Translations under genes and position numbers: made by a program
Assembly: GCF_002993885.1 (NCBI RefSeq)
Contig: NZ_CM009578.1
Coordinates: forward strand, 3,863,569 to 3,927,568
Source: Sphingopyxis lindanitolerans
GTDB lineage: Bacteria; Pseudomonadota; Alphaproteobacteria; Sphingomonadales; Sphingomonadaceae
Length of the DNA: 64,000 bases
Direction of reading: 5' to 3'
Shown here: piece after piece, positions 1-11,060 of the stretch
Numbering within the stretch: the stretch's first letter is position 1
Layout of the letters: the number at the start of each line of letters is the position of its first letter
Notes under the pieces: model-generated
What the model was told of the DNA's origin: nothing
Database searches by the model: none
What the model saw: the letters and a program-made list of their open reading frames with translations, nothing else

Positions 1-212
1 ACCGCGTGTTGCCCGCCATCGACTTCGATGACGAGTTTGGCGCTGCGCGAAACGAAATCGCAGATGAACGGGCCAATGGGGAATTGGCGATTGAAACGGA
101 CGCCCGCGATTTTTCGGGCGCTGATCTGGGCCCAAAGCTTGCGTTCGGCGTCGGTGGCGTTCAGCCGGAGTTCGCGTGATCTCGCGGTCGGTCGTTTGTA
201 GCCTTTGTCCAA
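1..212 (-). CDS. DUF559 endonuclease-like domain protein (partial, C-terminus off window)
   Basis: The minus strand reads from a probable TTG start near 212 into a typical DUF559 N-terminus: RELRLNATDAERKLW, then FNRQFPIGPFICDF and LVIEVDGGQHA, where the window ends. DUF559 belongs to the PD-(D/E)XK-like superfamily related to very-short-patch-repair endonucleases; the IEVDGGQH segment corresponds to the metal-binding core. These proteins are widespread in sphingomonads and their physiological role is not settled. There is no ATG in frame, and the codon before the TTG already lies in the palindromic repeat at 213-314, so the true start is uncertain. The identity is fairly sure; the function is not. 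Confidence 0.7.
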   Translation of the reverse strand, partial: MDKGYKRPTARSRELRLNATDAERKLWAQISARKIAGVRFNRQFPIGPFICDFVSRSAKLVIEVDGGQHA

Positions 213-314
213 CAGGCCCTCCCCCGACCCCTCCCGCAAGCGGGAGGGGAGAATATGCGTTCCCGGTCCGACCAGTTCCCCTCCCATTTATGGGAGGGAT
301 TAGGGGAGGGCCTG
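213..314. repeat. GC-rich palindromic (REPIN-like) repeat
   Basis: The outer arms CAGGCCCTCCCC (213-224) and GGGGAGGGCCTG (303-314) are perfect inverted repeats. Inside lie two smaller hairpins: CCCTCCCGCAAGCGGGAGGG at about 229-249 and a CCCTCCC-ATTTATG-GGAGGG hairpin at about 283-299. The first hairpin and its CAGGCCC flank match, in inverted orientation, the element inside carA at 1513-1620. The repeat separates the DUF559 gene from the YqeY-like gene. Confidence 0.8.
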
Positions 315-319
315 TCTCC

Positions 320-772
320 CTACGACAACGCCGCCTTCACCCACCCGCTGGCCTTGCTCATGTCGAGCTGGCTGCCCAGCCGGTCCTTCACCGCGGCCAT
401 GACCCGGCCCATATCCTTGAGGCTTTCCGCGCCCAGTTCGGTCACGATCGCCTTGATCGCGGCGGTCGCTTCGTCGTCGCTGAGCTGCGCGGGCAGGAAT
501 TCCTCGATCACGGCGACTTCGGCGGCCTCGATATCGGCGAGTTCCTGGCGGCCGCCGGCTTCGAACATGGTGATCGACTCGCGGCGCTGCTTGACCATTT
601 TTTGCAGCACGTCGGTGACCAGCACATCGTCGTCGGCCGGCGCGGTGCCGGTGCGCAGTTCGATGTCCTTGTCCTTGATCTTGGCCAGCATCAGCCGGAT
701 GGTGCCGAGCCGCGCCTTGTCGCCGCTTTTCATCGCGGCGATCTGCGCAGCCTTAAGACGCTCACGAATCAT
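320..772 (-). CDS. GatB/YqeY domain-containing protein
   Basis: This 150-residue protein begins MIRERLKAAQIAAMKSGDKA, the standard YqeY opening, and continues with a helical QRRESITMFEAGGRQELADIE segment and a C-terminal part containing ADIEAAEVAVIEEFLPAQLS. YqeY is the free-standing version of the C-terminal tRNA-binding domain of GatB. It is thought to bind tRNA or assist aminoacylation, but its role is not well defined. Two in-frame ATGs lie upstream (784 and 793); I chose 772 because family members start at MIRER. The gene is transcribed away from carA, and a short promoter region lies between them. Confidence 0.88.
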   Translation of the reverse strand: MIRERLKAAQIAAMKSGDKARLGTIRLMLAKIKDKDIELRTGTAPADDDVLVTDVLQKMVKQRRESITMFEAGGRQELADIEAAEVAVIEEFLPAQLSDDEATAAIKAIVTELGAESLKDMGRVMAAVKDRLGSQLDMSKASGWVKAALS

Positions 773-903
773 ACGTGTCCCCATGCGCTGCAAATTTCGG
801 AAAGGCCCTCTCTAGCGGCAAGTTTCCAAATCCGATAGCTTGTGAATCATTTTTTTGGCTCCTACTTGGTCGGCCGTTTAGCCCCCCGTCCGGAGCATGT
901 TGA

Positions 904-2175
904 ATGGCACCTGCCAATCCCCCTGTGGCGCCTAAAGTCGCGCCCAAAAGCCAGCCCGATGGCGCGACCGGCGTTCTCGTCCTCGCCGACGGCACGATCC
1001 TGTGGGGCGTCGGATATGGCGCGGCGGGCGCGGGGGTGGGGGAGATTTGCTTCAACACCGCGATGACCGGCTATCAGGAAATCCTGACCGACCCGAGCTA
1101 TGCGGGGCAGGTCGTCACCTTCACCTTTCCGCACATCGGCAATGTCGGGGCGAACCCCGAGGATATGGAGCGCGGCGTTCCCGGCGCGCTCGGCTGCATC
1201 ACCCGCGAACTGCCGACGGCGCCCAGCAATTTTCGCAGCGTCCAGAGCCTGCCCGACTGGATGGCCGAACAGGGCGTGATCGGGCTTGCCGGCATCGACA
1301 CCCGCGCGCTGACCCGTCGCATCCGCGACGCGGGGGCGCCGAACGGGGTGATCGCGCATAGCGTCGACGGCCAGTTCGACGTCGACGAGTTGCTGGCGAT
1401 GGCACGCGGCTGGGCGGGGCTGGAGGGCATGGACCTCGCGAAGGCGGTCAGCCGGACCGATACGGGCGATTGGGATGCCGGGGTCTGGGCTTTGGGGCAG
1501 GGCTATTCTTCCCCCCTCCCGCTTGCGGGAGGGGGCGGGCGAGGGCCTGTTTCCGAAGGCGCGCCATCCGACATGCCCCCCCCTAACCCCTCCGGCAAGC
1601 GGGAGGGGGTCAGCAGGCCCCATGTCGTCGCGATCGACTATGGCGCGAAGGACAATATCTTTCGCAACCTGGTCAAGGCCGGCGCGCGCGTCACCGTGGT
1701 GCCCGCGACCGCGACCCTCGACGAGGTGCTGAGCCATCACCCCGACGGCGTGTTCCTGTCGAACGGCCCCGGCGATCCCGCGGCGACGGGCGCCTATGCG
1801 GTGCCGCTGATCCGGGGGCTGCTCGACCGTGACATTCCGCTGTTCGGCATCTGCCTCGGCCACCAGATGCTCGGCATCGCGGTCGGCGCCAAGACGATCA
1901 AGATGCACCAGGGCCACCGCGGCGCGAACCATCCGGTGCAGCGCGCCGAAGATGGCGTGGTCGAGATCACCAGCATGAACCACGGCTTCGCGGTCGACGC
2001 CGCGACGCTGCCCGCCGGCGTGGTCGAGACGCACAAGAGCCTGTTCGACGGATCGAACTGCGGCATCAAGGTCGCGGGGAAGAAGGCGTTCAGCGTGCAA
2101 TATCACCCCGAGGCGAGCCCAGGGCCGCAGGACAGCTTCTATTTGTTCGAGAAGTTTGTGGGTGGATTGGGATGA
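904..2175 (+). CDS. carA: Carbamoyl-phosphate synthase small (glutaminase) subunit, carrying an in-frame repeat insertion
   Basis: CarA hydrolyses glutamine and passes ammonia to CarB for carbamoyl phosphate, feeding arginine and pyrimidine synthesis. Residues about 20-160 form the CPSase small-chain domain (FNTAMTGYQEILTDPSY), and the class I glutamine amidotransferase domain follows from about residue 240. The triad is visible as Cys317 (GICLGHQ) and His401/Glu403 (YHPEAS). At 423 residues the protein is about 38 longer than usual. The excess is residues about 202-239, low-complexity Gly/Pro-rich sequence encoded by a palindromic repeat lying exactly at the linker between the two domains. 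The frame is kept and both domains look intact, so the protein is probably functional. CCGGAG just upstream of 904 is a fair ribosome site. It leads a carA-unknown-carB gene row. Confidence 0.96.
   Translation: MAPANPPVAPKVAPKSQPDGATGVLVLADGTILWGVGYGAAGAGVGEICFNTAMTGYQEILTDPSYAGQVVTFTFPHIGNVGANPEDMERGVPGALGCITRELPTAPSNFRSVQSLPDWMAEQGVIGLAGIDTRALTRRIRDAGAPNGVIAHSVDGQFDVDELLAMARGWAGLEGMDLAKAVSRTDTGDWDAGVWALGQGYSSPLPLAGGGGRGPVSEGAPSDMPPPNPSGKREGVSRPHVVAIDYGAKDNIFRNLVKAGARVTVVPATATLDEVLSHHPDGVFLSNGPGDPAATGAYAVPLIRGLLDRDIPLFGICLGHQMLGIAVGAKTIKMHQGHRGANHPVQRAEDGVVEITSMNHGFAVDAATLPAGVVETHKSLFDGSNCGIKVAGKKAFSVQYHPEASPGPQDSFYLFEKFVGGLG
1513..1620. repeat. Palindromic repeat inserted in frame within carA
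   Basis: CCCCTCCCGCTTGCGGGAGG begins a perfect palindrome at 1513-1534. A second palindrome, CCCCTCC-GGCAAGC-GGGAGGGG, lies at about 1587-1608. GGGCCTG (1543-1549) and CAGGCCC (1614-1620) form a further inverted pair. The first half matches the inverse of the repeat at 213-249 (CAGGCCCTC followed by the CCCTCCCGC-AAG-CGGGAGGG hairpin). The block is read through as coding sequence in carA, in a frame without stops. Confidence 0.85.
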
Positions 2176-2654
2176 ACCGCTCGGCTCTTCTTTGGATGCT
2201 GGCAGGTGCGCTTCCCGTTGCCTTGGCAGCGGCAGTCGTGAGTCTGTGGCCGAAGGATGAGCCCGTAGGTCTTTACCTCCGGATAGTTGACGACAACGTT
2301 GACCTGCCAGCCGATTATCAATGGGAAAAGGTAGGCGCGTTCAGCTCAATGTTAGCGAGGAAGTGCGGGATTAATCGTTTCGAGACCGATTCTATGGGTG
2401 TCGATCACATGGGATCGTCCTTCGTTCCGTTGGATGATGCGTCAACCAGCGAACTTGACTGCTTAATTGGCGAAGCGCGCATCCACGGAATGACTATCGC
2501 AGTTTCGCGCGGAACGACGCCCGAGACGGTTGAATGTTTGCCGGGGCATCCTGCAAGATTTCAGCCGCCTGAGAATATCGACCAGAATGCCGCAGCAACT
2601 TGCGAGCGCGGCCGCCGCGAAAATGCGACCATGACCGCCGACGAGAGAAAATAA
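2172..2654 (+). CDS. Hypothetical membrane-anchored protein between carA and carB
   Basis: The gene starts at an ATGA that overlaps the carA stop, and it ends four bases before carB, so it is translationally coupled within the operon. The 160-residue product has one N-terminal hydrophobic segment (about residues 5-26, [21 protein letters not shown]), then a polar exported or periplasmic part with four cysteines (residues about 63, 96, 123 and 143). I recognise no family. Base composition is visibly less GC-rich than carA and carB, with codons such as TTA, AGA and AAA that the neighbours avoid, which suggests late acquisition. Whether it has anything to do with carbamoyl phosphate is unknown. 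Confidence 0.6.
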   Translation: MNRSALLWMLAGALPVALAAAVVSLWPKDEPVGLYLRIVDDNVDLPADYQWEKVGAFSSMLARKCGINRFETDSMGVDHMGSSFVPLDDASTSELDCLIGEARIHGMTIAVSRGTTPETVECLPGHPARFQPPENIDQNAAATCERGRRENATMTADERK

Positions 2655-2658
2655 AATA

Positions 2659-5979
<3,321 letters not shown>

Positions 5980-6013
5980 CGAACCGCTCCACCCCCCGAC
6001 ATCGACGGAAACA

Positions 6014-6055
6014 GCGGCTCAGCCGCCCGGCGCTCACCCGCCGAGGCGGATTTTT
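6014..6055 (+). terminator. Possible intrinsic terminator after carB
   Basis: Two short hairpins, GCGGCT-CA-GCCGC and CCGCC-GA-GGCGG, are followed by ATTTTT at 6050-6055, in the gap between carB and greA. The second loop is very tight, so the call is weak. Confidence 0.35.
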
Positions 6056-6074
6056 GACGAAGGACAACAGGATA

Positions 6075-6551
6075 ATGGCAAGCGTTGAAAAGGTGCCGAT
6101 GCTGGCAGAAGGCTATCAGAAGCTGAGCGCGCAGCTCTCCACGCTGAAAGCCGAGCGGCCTTTGATCGTGGATGCGATCGAGGAAGCGCGCGCGCATGGC
6201 GACCTTTCGGAAAATGCCGAATATCACGCCGCGAAGGAACGCCAGGGCCAGGTCGAAGCGACAATCGGCGACCTTGAGGACCGGCTGTCGCGCGCGCAGA
6301 TCATCGACCCGACGATGCTGTCGGGCGACCGCATCGTGTTCGGCGCGACCGTCACCCTCGCCGACGAGGACGACAAGCCGGTGCGCTACCAGATCGTCGG
6401 CCAGGCCGAGGCCGATGCCAAGGACGGCCGGATCAGCTATAACTCGCCGCTGGGGCGGGCGCTGATCGGGCGCCGCGTCGATGACGAGGTCGAGGTGACG
6501 GTGCCGTCGGGCGACAAATATTATCTGGTCACCAAGATCGAATTCGTCTGA
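6075..6551 (+). CDS. greA: Transcription elongation factor GreA
   Basis: GreA rescues backtracked RNA polymerase by stimulating transcript cleavage in the secondary channel. The 158 residues match the family length exactly. The N-terminal coiled coil (residues about 1-75) carries the tip motif [18 protein letters not shown] with its acidic DLSENAEY residues. The C-terminal FKBP-like domain includes [19 protein letters not shown]. An in-frame ATG-less extension to 5976 exists, but [10 protein letters not shown] with AGGACAACAGG just upstream is the family start. Confidence 0.96.
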   Translation: MASVEKVPMLAEGYQKLSAQLSTLKAERPLIVDAIEEARAHGDLSENAEYHAAKERQGQVEATIGDLEDRLSRAQIIDPTMLSGDRIVFGATVTLADEDDKPVRYQIVGQAEADAKDGRISYNSPLGRALIGRRVDDEVEVTVPSGDKYYLVTKIEFV

Positions 6552-6568
6552 ATCCCGGAGGCAAGGCG

Positions 6569-7204
6569 ATGAAGCCGCAGGACGCGCCGCTGGTCACAGG
6601 CTATGCGCTTGCCTGCGTCATTCTGTTCGTTCTGCTCCAGATCACCGGCTTTCAGGGCGAGGCGATCGTCCGCGCGGGGTTCGTCCCGGCGCGGTTCGGG
6701 ACCGAGCTGATCCTGCCGCCCGGCGCGATGGTGCCGTTCGTGCTGACGCCGCTCAGCTCGACCTTTCTGCATGGCGGCTGGCTGCACCTGATCTTCAACA
6801 TGGTCATGCTGCTGTTCATCGGTCGCCAGCTCGAGGCGCCGCTGGGGGCCAAGGCGATGGCGGTGCTGCTGCTCGTCGGCGCCTATGCCGGCGCGCTCGC
6901 GCAATATCTTGCCGATCCGGGGTCCGCCGTGCCGATGATCGGGGCGAGCGGCGCGATCTCGGCGCTGCTCGCGGTGTTCGCGCTGATCTTCAGTCGCACG
7001 CAGACGTCGGCGATCGGGCCGATCCCGGCGCATTGGGTGCGCGCGCTCTGGCTCGCCGCGGCGTGGATCGGGCTGCAACTCGCGCTCGGTTTCGCGGGTG
7101 GCGGCGGGTTCGGCGCGGTCGCGATCTGGGCGCATGTCGGCGGATTTCTGGCGGGGCTGCTGCTGGCCCGGCCGCTGCTCCGCTGGCGCTTTGGGGGGCG
7201 GTAG
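6569..7204 (+). CDS. Rhomboid-family intramembrane serine protease
   Basis: This 211-residue polytopic protein shows the rhomboid signatures: HGGWLHLIFNMVML for the second transmembrane region, the catalytic serine in IGASGAISALL, and the catalytic histidine in AHVGGFLAGLL. It probably has six membrane segments and cleaves substrates within the inner membrane. It begins 17 bases after greA and may be cotranscribed. A convergent NUDIX gene follows. The substrate cannot be told from sequence. Confidence 0.92.
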   Translation: MKPQDAPLVTGYALACVILFVLLQITGFQGEAIVRAGFVPARFGTELILPPGAMVPFVLTPLSSTFLHGGWLHLIFNMVMLLFIGRQLEAPLGAKAMAVLLLVGAYAGALAQYLADPGSAVPMIGASGAISALLAVFALIFSRTQTSAIGPIPAHWVRALWLAAAWIGLQLALGFAGGGGFGAVAIWAHVGGFLAGLLLARPLLRWRFGGR

Positions 7205-7211
7205 AGGCCGG

Positions 7212-7232
7212 GGCCGACGGCCGGTGTCGGCC
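7212..7232. terminator. Hairpin between convergent genes
   Basis: GGCCGAC (7212-7218) and GTCGGCC (7226-7232) are a perfect 7-bp stem with a 7-base loop, placed between the ends of the rhomboid and NUDIX genes. There is no T-tract, so termination activity is a guess. Confidence 0.35.
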
Positions 7233-7240
7233 GGCAGATG

Positions 7241-7786
7241 CTATTCGGCCAGCAACCCACCCGCCAGCAGCAGCGCCACGCGCACGTCGATGCCGCAGCC
7301 TTCGGCGCGCTTCGCCGCGATGAAATCCTCGATCCCGGTCAGCGGCACGCGGTGGACGGTGATATCCTCGCCATCGACCCCGCCGCCGTCGCTGACCCTG
7401 GTCAGCCGCTTGGCGACGAGCAGGGTGAAGCTTTCGCTGACCATGCCCGGCGAGCTGAAGAATTCGCCGACGGTGCGCCAGTCGGCGGCGCGATAGCCGG
7501 TCTCTTCCTCCAGTTCGCGCCGCGCCGCGATTTCCGACGCTTCGCCCGCATGGTCGTCGCCGACGAGACCGGCGGGAAGTTCGAGGCAGCGGACCTTGAG
7601 CGGCACGCGATATTGCTCGACCAGGAGGATGTGGCGCCCGTCGGCCGCGTCGTCGATCGCGAGGATCACCGCCGCATGGATGCCGCGCGAGCGCGAGACA
7701 TATTCCCATGTGCCTTGCTGTTTGACCGTGATGAAACGGCCTTCCCACCGCGTCTCGACCGGGGTGTCGGGGGAGGGTAGGGGCAT
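7241..7786 (-). CDS. NUDIX hydrolase, ADP-ribose pyrophosphatase-like
   Basis: The 181-residue protein has a complete Nudix box, G(x5)E(x7)REL-E-EETGY, at GDDHAGEASEIAARRELEEE, preceded by LELPAGLVG. NUDIX enzymes hydrolyse nucleoside diphosphates linked to another moiety. The LPAG segment before the box and the overall length resemble ADP-ribose pyrophosphatases (NudF-like), which is a family-level inference. It is the last gene of the minus-strand lemA-TPM row and starts 10 bases after the preceding gene, so it is probably cotranscribed. Confidence 0.88.
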   Translation of the reverse strand: MPLPSPDTPVETRWEGRFITVKQQGTWEYVSRSRGIHAAVILAIDDAADGRHILLVEQYRVPLKVRCLELPAGLVGDDHAGEASEIAARRELEEETGYRAADWRTVGEFFSSPGMVSESFTLLVAKRLTRVSDGGGVDGEDITVHRVPLTGIEDFIAAKRAEGCGIDVRVALLLAGGLLAE

Positions 7787-7795
7787 GGTCTTCCT

Positions 7796-8476
7796 CTAAA
7801 GTTCGATCAGCCGATCGGGCAGTTCGTTCGGATTTTCGCTGCCGCGCGGGAAATGTTCGGTCAGCACGGCGCCCATCTGGCGCACCGCCTCGGCCATGCC
7901 CGCGCCGGGCTGGCCCTTGCGGACGAGATCGACCAGCGCGGCCATGGCGTCGCCCCAGACTTCGGGCGCGACCTTTGCCGCGATCGCTTCGTCGGCGACG
8001 ATGTCGGCGCGATGCTCGCGCAGGCTGACGTAAAGGAGTACGCCGGTGCGTCCCAGCGTCTTTGCCTCGGTGCCGACCTTGAACAGGTCGATCGCGCGGG
8101 CGCGGACGCGCGCCGCGAGGATCGCGCGCGGGGTGAGCCACAGGCGCAGCGGGCGCCAGAGCAGGATCAGCCACACGCCGATCCATTTGAGGACGCCGAT
8201 CGCGATCACCGTCCCGAGCCACTGGTTGGCGGTCAGTTCGTGTCCCCAGCCGCCGGTGAGCCGGTAATAGAGGCCCTGGTAGAAATCGGGGGCCAGCGCG
8301 ACGATCGACATGGCGAGAAAGGCGATGACGCTCGCCCAGACGAGCGCGACATCGTCATAATCGTTCGACTGCGCCGCGATGACGGTGACGATCTCGCCGC
8401 TCGTATCGGCTTCGGCCGCGGCGACGGCCGCAGTGACGCGGTCGTGGTCGGCGGCGCTGACATGGCTGACTTTCAT
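7796..8476 (-). CDS. TPM-domain membrane protein
   Basis: This 226-residue protein carries a TPM-type domain (PF04536) split around two central hydrophobic segments (about residues 43-65 and 85-110). The N-terminal part reads DRVTAAVAAAEADTSGEIVTV, and the C-terminal part includes LFKVGTEAKTLGRTGVLLYVS and ALVDLVRKGQPGAGMAEAVR, both typical of TPM proteins. It is the third TPM-type gene in a row downstream of lemA. The biochemical role of such bacterial proteins is uncertain; some TPM domains have phosphatase activity. Confidence 0.8.
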   Translation of the reverse strand: MKVSHVSAADHDRVTAAVAAAEADTSGEIVTVIAAQSNDYDDVALVWASVIAFLAMSIVALAPDFYQGLYYRLTGGWGHELTANQWLGTVIAIGVLKWIGVWLILLWRPLRLWLTPRAILAARVRARAIDLFKVGTEAKTLGRTGVLLYVSLREHRADIVADEAIAAKVAPEVWGDAMAALVDLVRKGQPGAGMAEAVRQMGAVLTEHFPRGSENPNELPDRLIEL

Positions 8477-8488
8477 GGTCCCGTTCCC

Positions 8489-9310
8489 CTACCAGCCGCC
8501 CGAAGCGCCGCCGCCGCCGAAGCTGCCGCCGCCGCCCGAAAAGCCGCCAAAGCCTCCGCCGCCTCCCCAGCTCGATCCGCCGCCGCCCCATGAGGAACCG
8601 CCGCCGCCACCGCCCCAGTCGTTGTCGCCCCAGATGATGATCGGCGCGGCGCCCCATGGGCGATGGCGGCGATGCTTCTTGCCGCGCCGCCCGAAGGCGG
8701 TGAGCATCGGCAGGATGAAGAAGAAAAAGACGATGAAGCCGATGAAGAACAGCCCGCCGAAATCGCCGTCGTCGGCGCGGTCGCGCGCGGCCTTGTCGGC
8801 GGCGGCGGCGCGCGCCGCAGCCTCTTCGGGCGGGAGCTGGATCTGTTCGGCGATCGCGTCGACGCCGTCCTGGATGCCGCCGGGCATGTCGCCGGCCTTG
8901 AACTTCGGCGTGACGACGTCGCGGATGATGCGGCCCGACAAGGCGTCGGTGAGCACGGGTTCGAGGCCATAGCCGACCGAGATGTTCATCCGCCGCTCGT
9001 TCGGCGCGATCAGGAAGACCACGCCGTCGTTATTGTCCTTGCTGCCGATCCCCCACGCGCGGCCGAGCTTGTAGCCATAGTCGGCGATATCATGGCCTTC
9101 GAGGCTGTTCACCGTCGCGACGACGAACTGATGGCCGCTATCCTTGTTGAGCTTTTCGAGCTGCTGGTTGAGCTCGGCCTCCTTGTCGGCGGGGATGATG
9201 TCGGCCTGGTCGACCACGGGTTCGGTGGTCCGCTTGGGAAAATTCTGTGCGGCCGCGGGGACCGCGAGCAGCGAAAGGCCCAGCGCCCAGCCGAGCAGAA
9301 GCGGTCTCAT
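8489..9310 (-). CDS. TPM-domain protein with glycine-rich tail (YgcG-like)
   Basis: The product has 273 residues. It has an N-terminal signal peptide (LLLGWALGLSLLAVPAAAQ), an extracytoplasmic TPM domain (residues about 25-160, with EPVVDQADIIPADKEAELNQ and NDGVVFLIAPNERRMNISVG), a single transmembrane segment at about 190-212, and a tail made almost wholly of Gly, Ser and Trp. This is the YgcG layout. The start overlaps the end of the upstream TPM gene by four bases. Low-complexity tails of this kind are common in the family and do not suggest error. Confidence 0.9.
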   Translation of the reverse strand: MRPLLLGWALGLSLLAVPAAAQNFPKRTTEPVVDQADIIPADKEAELNQQLEKLNKDSGHQFVVATVNSLEGHDIADYGYKLGRAWGIGSKDNNDGVVFLIAPNERRMNISVGYGLEPVLTDALSGRIIRDVVTPKFKAGDMPGGIQDGVDAIAEQIQLPPEEAAARAAAADKAARDRADDGDFGGLFFIGFIVFFFFILPMLTAFGRRGKKHRRHRPWGAAPIIIWGDNDWGGGGGGSSWGGGGSSWGGGGGFGGFSGGGGSFGGGGASGGW

Positions 9311-9831
9311 GGCGTATCTCCGGTCTGGGCGGCGATGGCATCGACACCGGTCGACAGGCCGCCCGCATAATCGCCCTGTCTGAACTGCGGCATCATCTGA
9401 TGAATGACGGCCAATGCCTTGTCGTCGGTCAATATTTTTTCCATGCCGATGCCCGTGGCGATGCGCGCGAGCCGTTCGTTCGGCGCGACGAGGAGGAGGA
9501 TGCCGTCGTCCTGATCCTTGCGCCCGATCTTCCAGCGATTGGCGAGGCAGGTTCCGAAATTATCGACGCGCGCGCCGTTCAGGCTGGGCGTCGTCGCGAC
9601 GACCATCTGATGCTGCGTCCGTGCTTCGTAACGAGCGAGGCGATCGGACAGGCGCGTTTCCTCCTCGCCGCTCAAGATGTCGGCCGCGTCGGTCACGCGG
9701 CCCGCGAGCGCCATGTGGGGGACGCCGTCGCACGCCGCCGTTTCCTTCGCGGCGACCGGCCCCGGCGCCGCCTTGCAGCCGCCCGCGATCGACAGGATCG
9801 CGAGCGGAGCGGCAAGGGCGGCTGCGCGCAC
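9307..9831 (-). CDS. TPM-domain lipoprotein
   Basis: Read from a GTG at 9831, the 174-residue product begins with a lipoprotein-type signal (VRAAALAAPLAILSIAGGC, lipobox ending in Cys). A TPM domain follows (RVTDAADILSGEEETRLSDR, DDGILLLVAPNERLARIATG). I chose the GTG, one base after the lemA stop, because it gives a clean signal peptide; an in-frame ATG at 9870 would add a charged extension overlapping lemA. It overlaps the next TPM gene by four bases, consistent with tight coupling. Confidence 0.82.
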   Translation of the reverse strand: MRAAALAAPLAILSIAGGCKAAPGPVAAKETAACDGVPHMALAGRVTDAADILSGEEETRLSDRLARYEARTQHQMVVATTPSLNGARVDNFGTCLANRWKIGRKDQDDGILLLVAPNERLARIATGIGMEKILTDDKALAVIHQMMPQFRQGDYAGGLSTGVDAIAAQTGDTP

Positions 9832-9832
9832 C

Positions 9833-10435
9833 TTATTGACCGAAGTCGACCTTTGGCGCGACGTTCGCATTGGGGCTGACCGCCTTGTACGGCGTCATCG
9901 GCTTGGCGCCGTGAACGATCTTGGCGCCGATGATGTCGGGGAAGGTGCGGATCGTCGTGTTATAGTCCTGCACCGCGCCGTTATAATCCTGGATCGAGAT
10001 ATTGATCCGGTTCTCGGTCCCTTCGAGCTGGGTCATCAGGTCGGCGAAGCGCGCCTGGCTCTTGAGTTCGGGATATTTTTCGACCGTGACGAGCAGGCGG
10101 CCGAGCGCGCTCGACACATTGCCCTGCGCCTGCTGGAAGGCCTGGACTTTCGCCGGATCTTCGAGGTCGTCGGTGCTGAGCTTGACCTGCGTCGCCGAGG
10201 CGCGCGCCTGGATCACGCCCTCGAGCGTCGCCTGTTCGATCTTCGCCGCGCCCTTCGCGGTTTCGACAAGGTTGGGGATCAAGTCGGCGCGCCGCTGATA
10301 GGCGGCCTCGACATTCGCCCACTTGGCCTTTGCGGCCTCTTCCTTGGTGGGAACGCTGTTGATGCCGCAGGCGGACAGCGACAGCGCGGCAACCGGCACG
10401 ATCAGCAGACGGGCAGAACGATAGGACATGGTCAT
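9833..10435 (-). CDS. lemA: LemA family lipoprotein
   Basis: The 200-residue protein has a lipobox (LIVPVAALSLSAC) and the LemA core: WANVEAAYQRRADLIPNLVE, then VKAFQQAQ-like and YPELKSQARFADLMTQLEGT segments rich in long helices. LemA proteins are membrane-anchored helical bundles found beside TPM proteins in many bacteria; their function is poorly defined. It heads a minus-strand row lemA-TPM-TPM-TPM-NUDIX whose gaps are all 13 bases or fewer, so one transcript is likely. Confidence 0.93.
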   Translation of the reverse strand: MTMSYRSARLLIVPVAALSLSACGINSVPTKEEAAKAKWANVEAAYQRRADLIPNLVETAKGAAKIEQATLEGVIQARASATQVKLSTDDLEDPAKVQAFQQAQGNVSSALGRLLVTVEKYPELKSQARFADLMTQLEGTENRINISIQDYNGAVQDYNTTIRTFPDIIGAKIVHGAKPMTPYKAVSPNANVAPKVDFGQ

Positions 10436-10552
10436 CTAGCTCCCTCGCGCGGCGTTTTGCCGCAACAATACACATAATAGGATCGTGCTTGCCTTTGTGC
10501 AATCACCGGCGCATTTTCCCGATACGGAAAAGATCATCCGGGGAGCAACAAG

Positions 10553-10969
10553 ATGCTGAACGAATTCAAGGAATTTATCGCCAAGGGTAATGTCATGGAC
10601 CTCGCGGTCGGTGTCATCATCGGCGGCGCCTTTGCAACGATCACCGGTTCGCTGACCGAGGACCTGATCATGCCGATCGTCGGCTGGCTGTTCGGCGGCG
10701 TCGATTTTTCGAGCAAGTTCATCCTGCTCGGCAGCATTCCCGACGGGATCGCCGCGACCGATTATGTCGCGCTCAAGAAAGCCGGCGTCGCGATGGTCGG
10801 TTATGGCGCCTTCATCACCGCGTTGATCAACTTCCTGATCCTGGCGTGGATCATCTTCCTGCTGGTCAAGATGGTGAACCGCGTGACGCGCCGGGCCGCC
10901 GATGCCCCGGCGGGGCCGAGCGAGGTCGATATCCTCACCGAAATCCGCGACGAATTGCGGAAAAAATAG
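10553..10969 (+). CDS. mscL: Large-conductance mechanosensitive channel
   Basis: MscL opens under membrane tension to release solutes on hypo-osmotic shock. The 138-residue protein begins [20 protein letters not shown] and continues [21 protein letters not shown], the highly conserved first helix that lines the pore. A second membrane helix is at about residues 78-103, and the charged C-terminal helix ends [17 protein letters not shown]. The GGGGAGC upstream is a good ribosome site. It is divergent from lemA. Confidence 0.97.
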   Translation: MLNEFKEFIAKGNVMDLAVGVIIGGAFATITGSLTEDLIMPIVGWLFGGVDFSSKFILLGSIPDGIAATDYVALKKAGVAMVGYGAFITALINFLILAWIIFLLVKMVNRVTRRAADAPAGPSEVDILTEIRDELRKK

Positions 10970-11016
10970 GGGTTTCCGGCCGACGCGAGAGCGGGCCGGG
11001 GCCGATTCAGGACGAA

Positions 11017-11053
11017 CGCCCGCCTGCGCTCTTTCCAAGCGCGGGCGGGTTTC
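11017..11053 (+). terminator. Intrinsic terminator of mscL
   Basis: CCCGCCTGCGCT (11019-11030) pairs with AGCGCGGGCGGG (11038-11049) with one mismatch around a CTTTCCA loop, and is followed by TTTCC. It lies between mscL and the tmRNA gene. Confidence 0.7.
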
Positions 11054-11060
11054 CTATATA

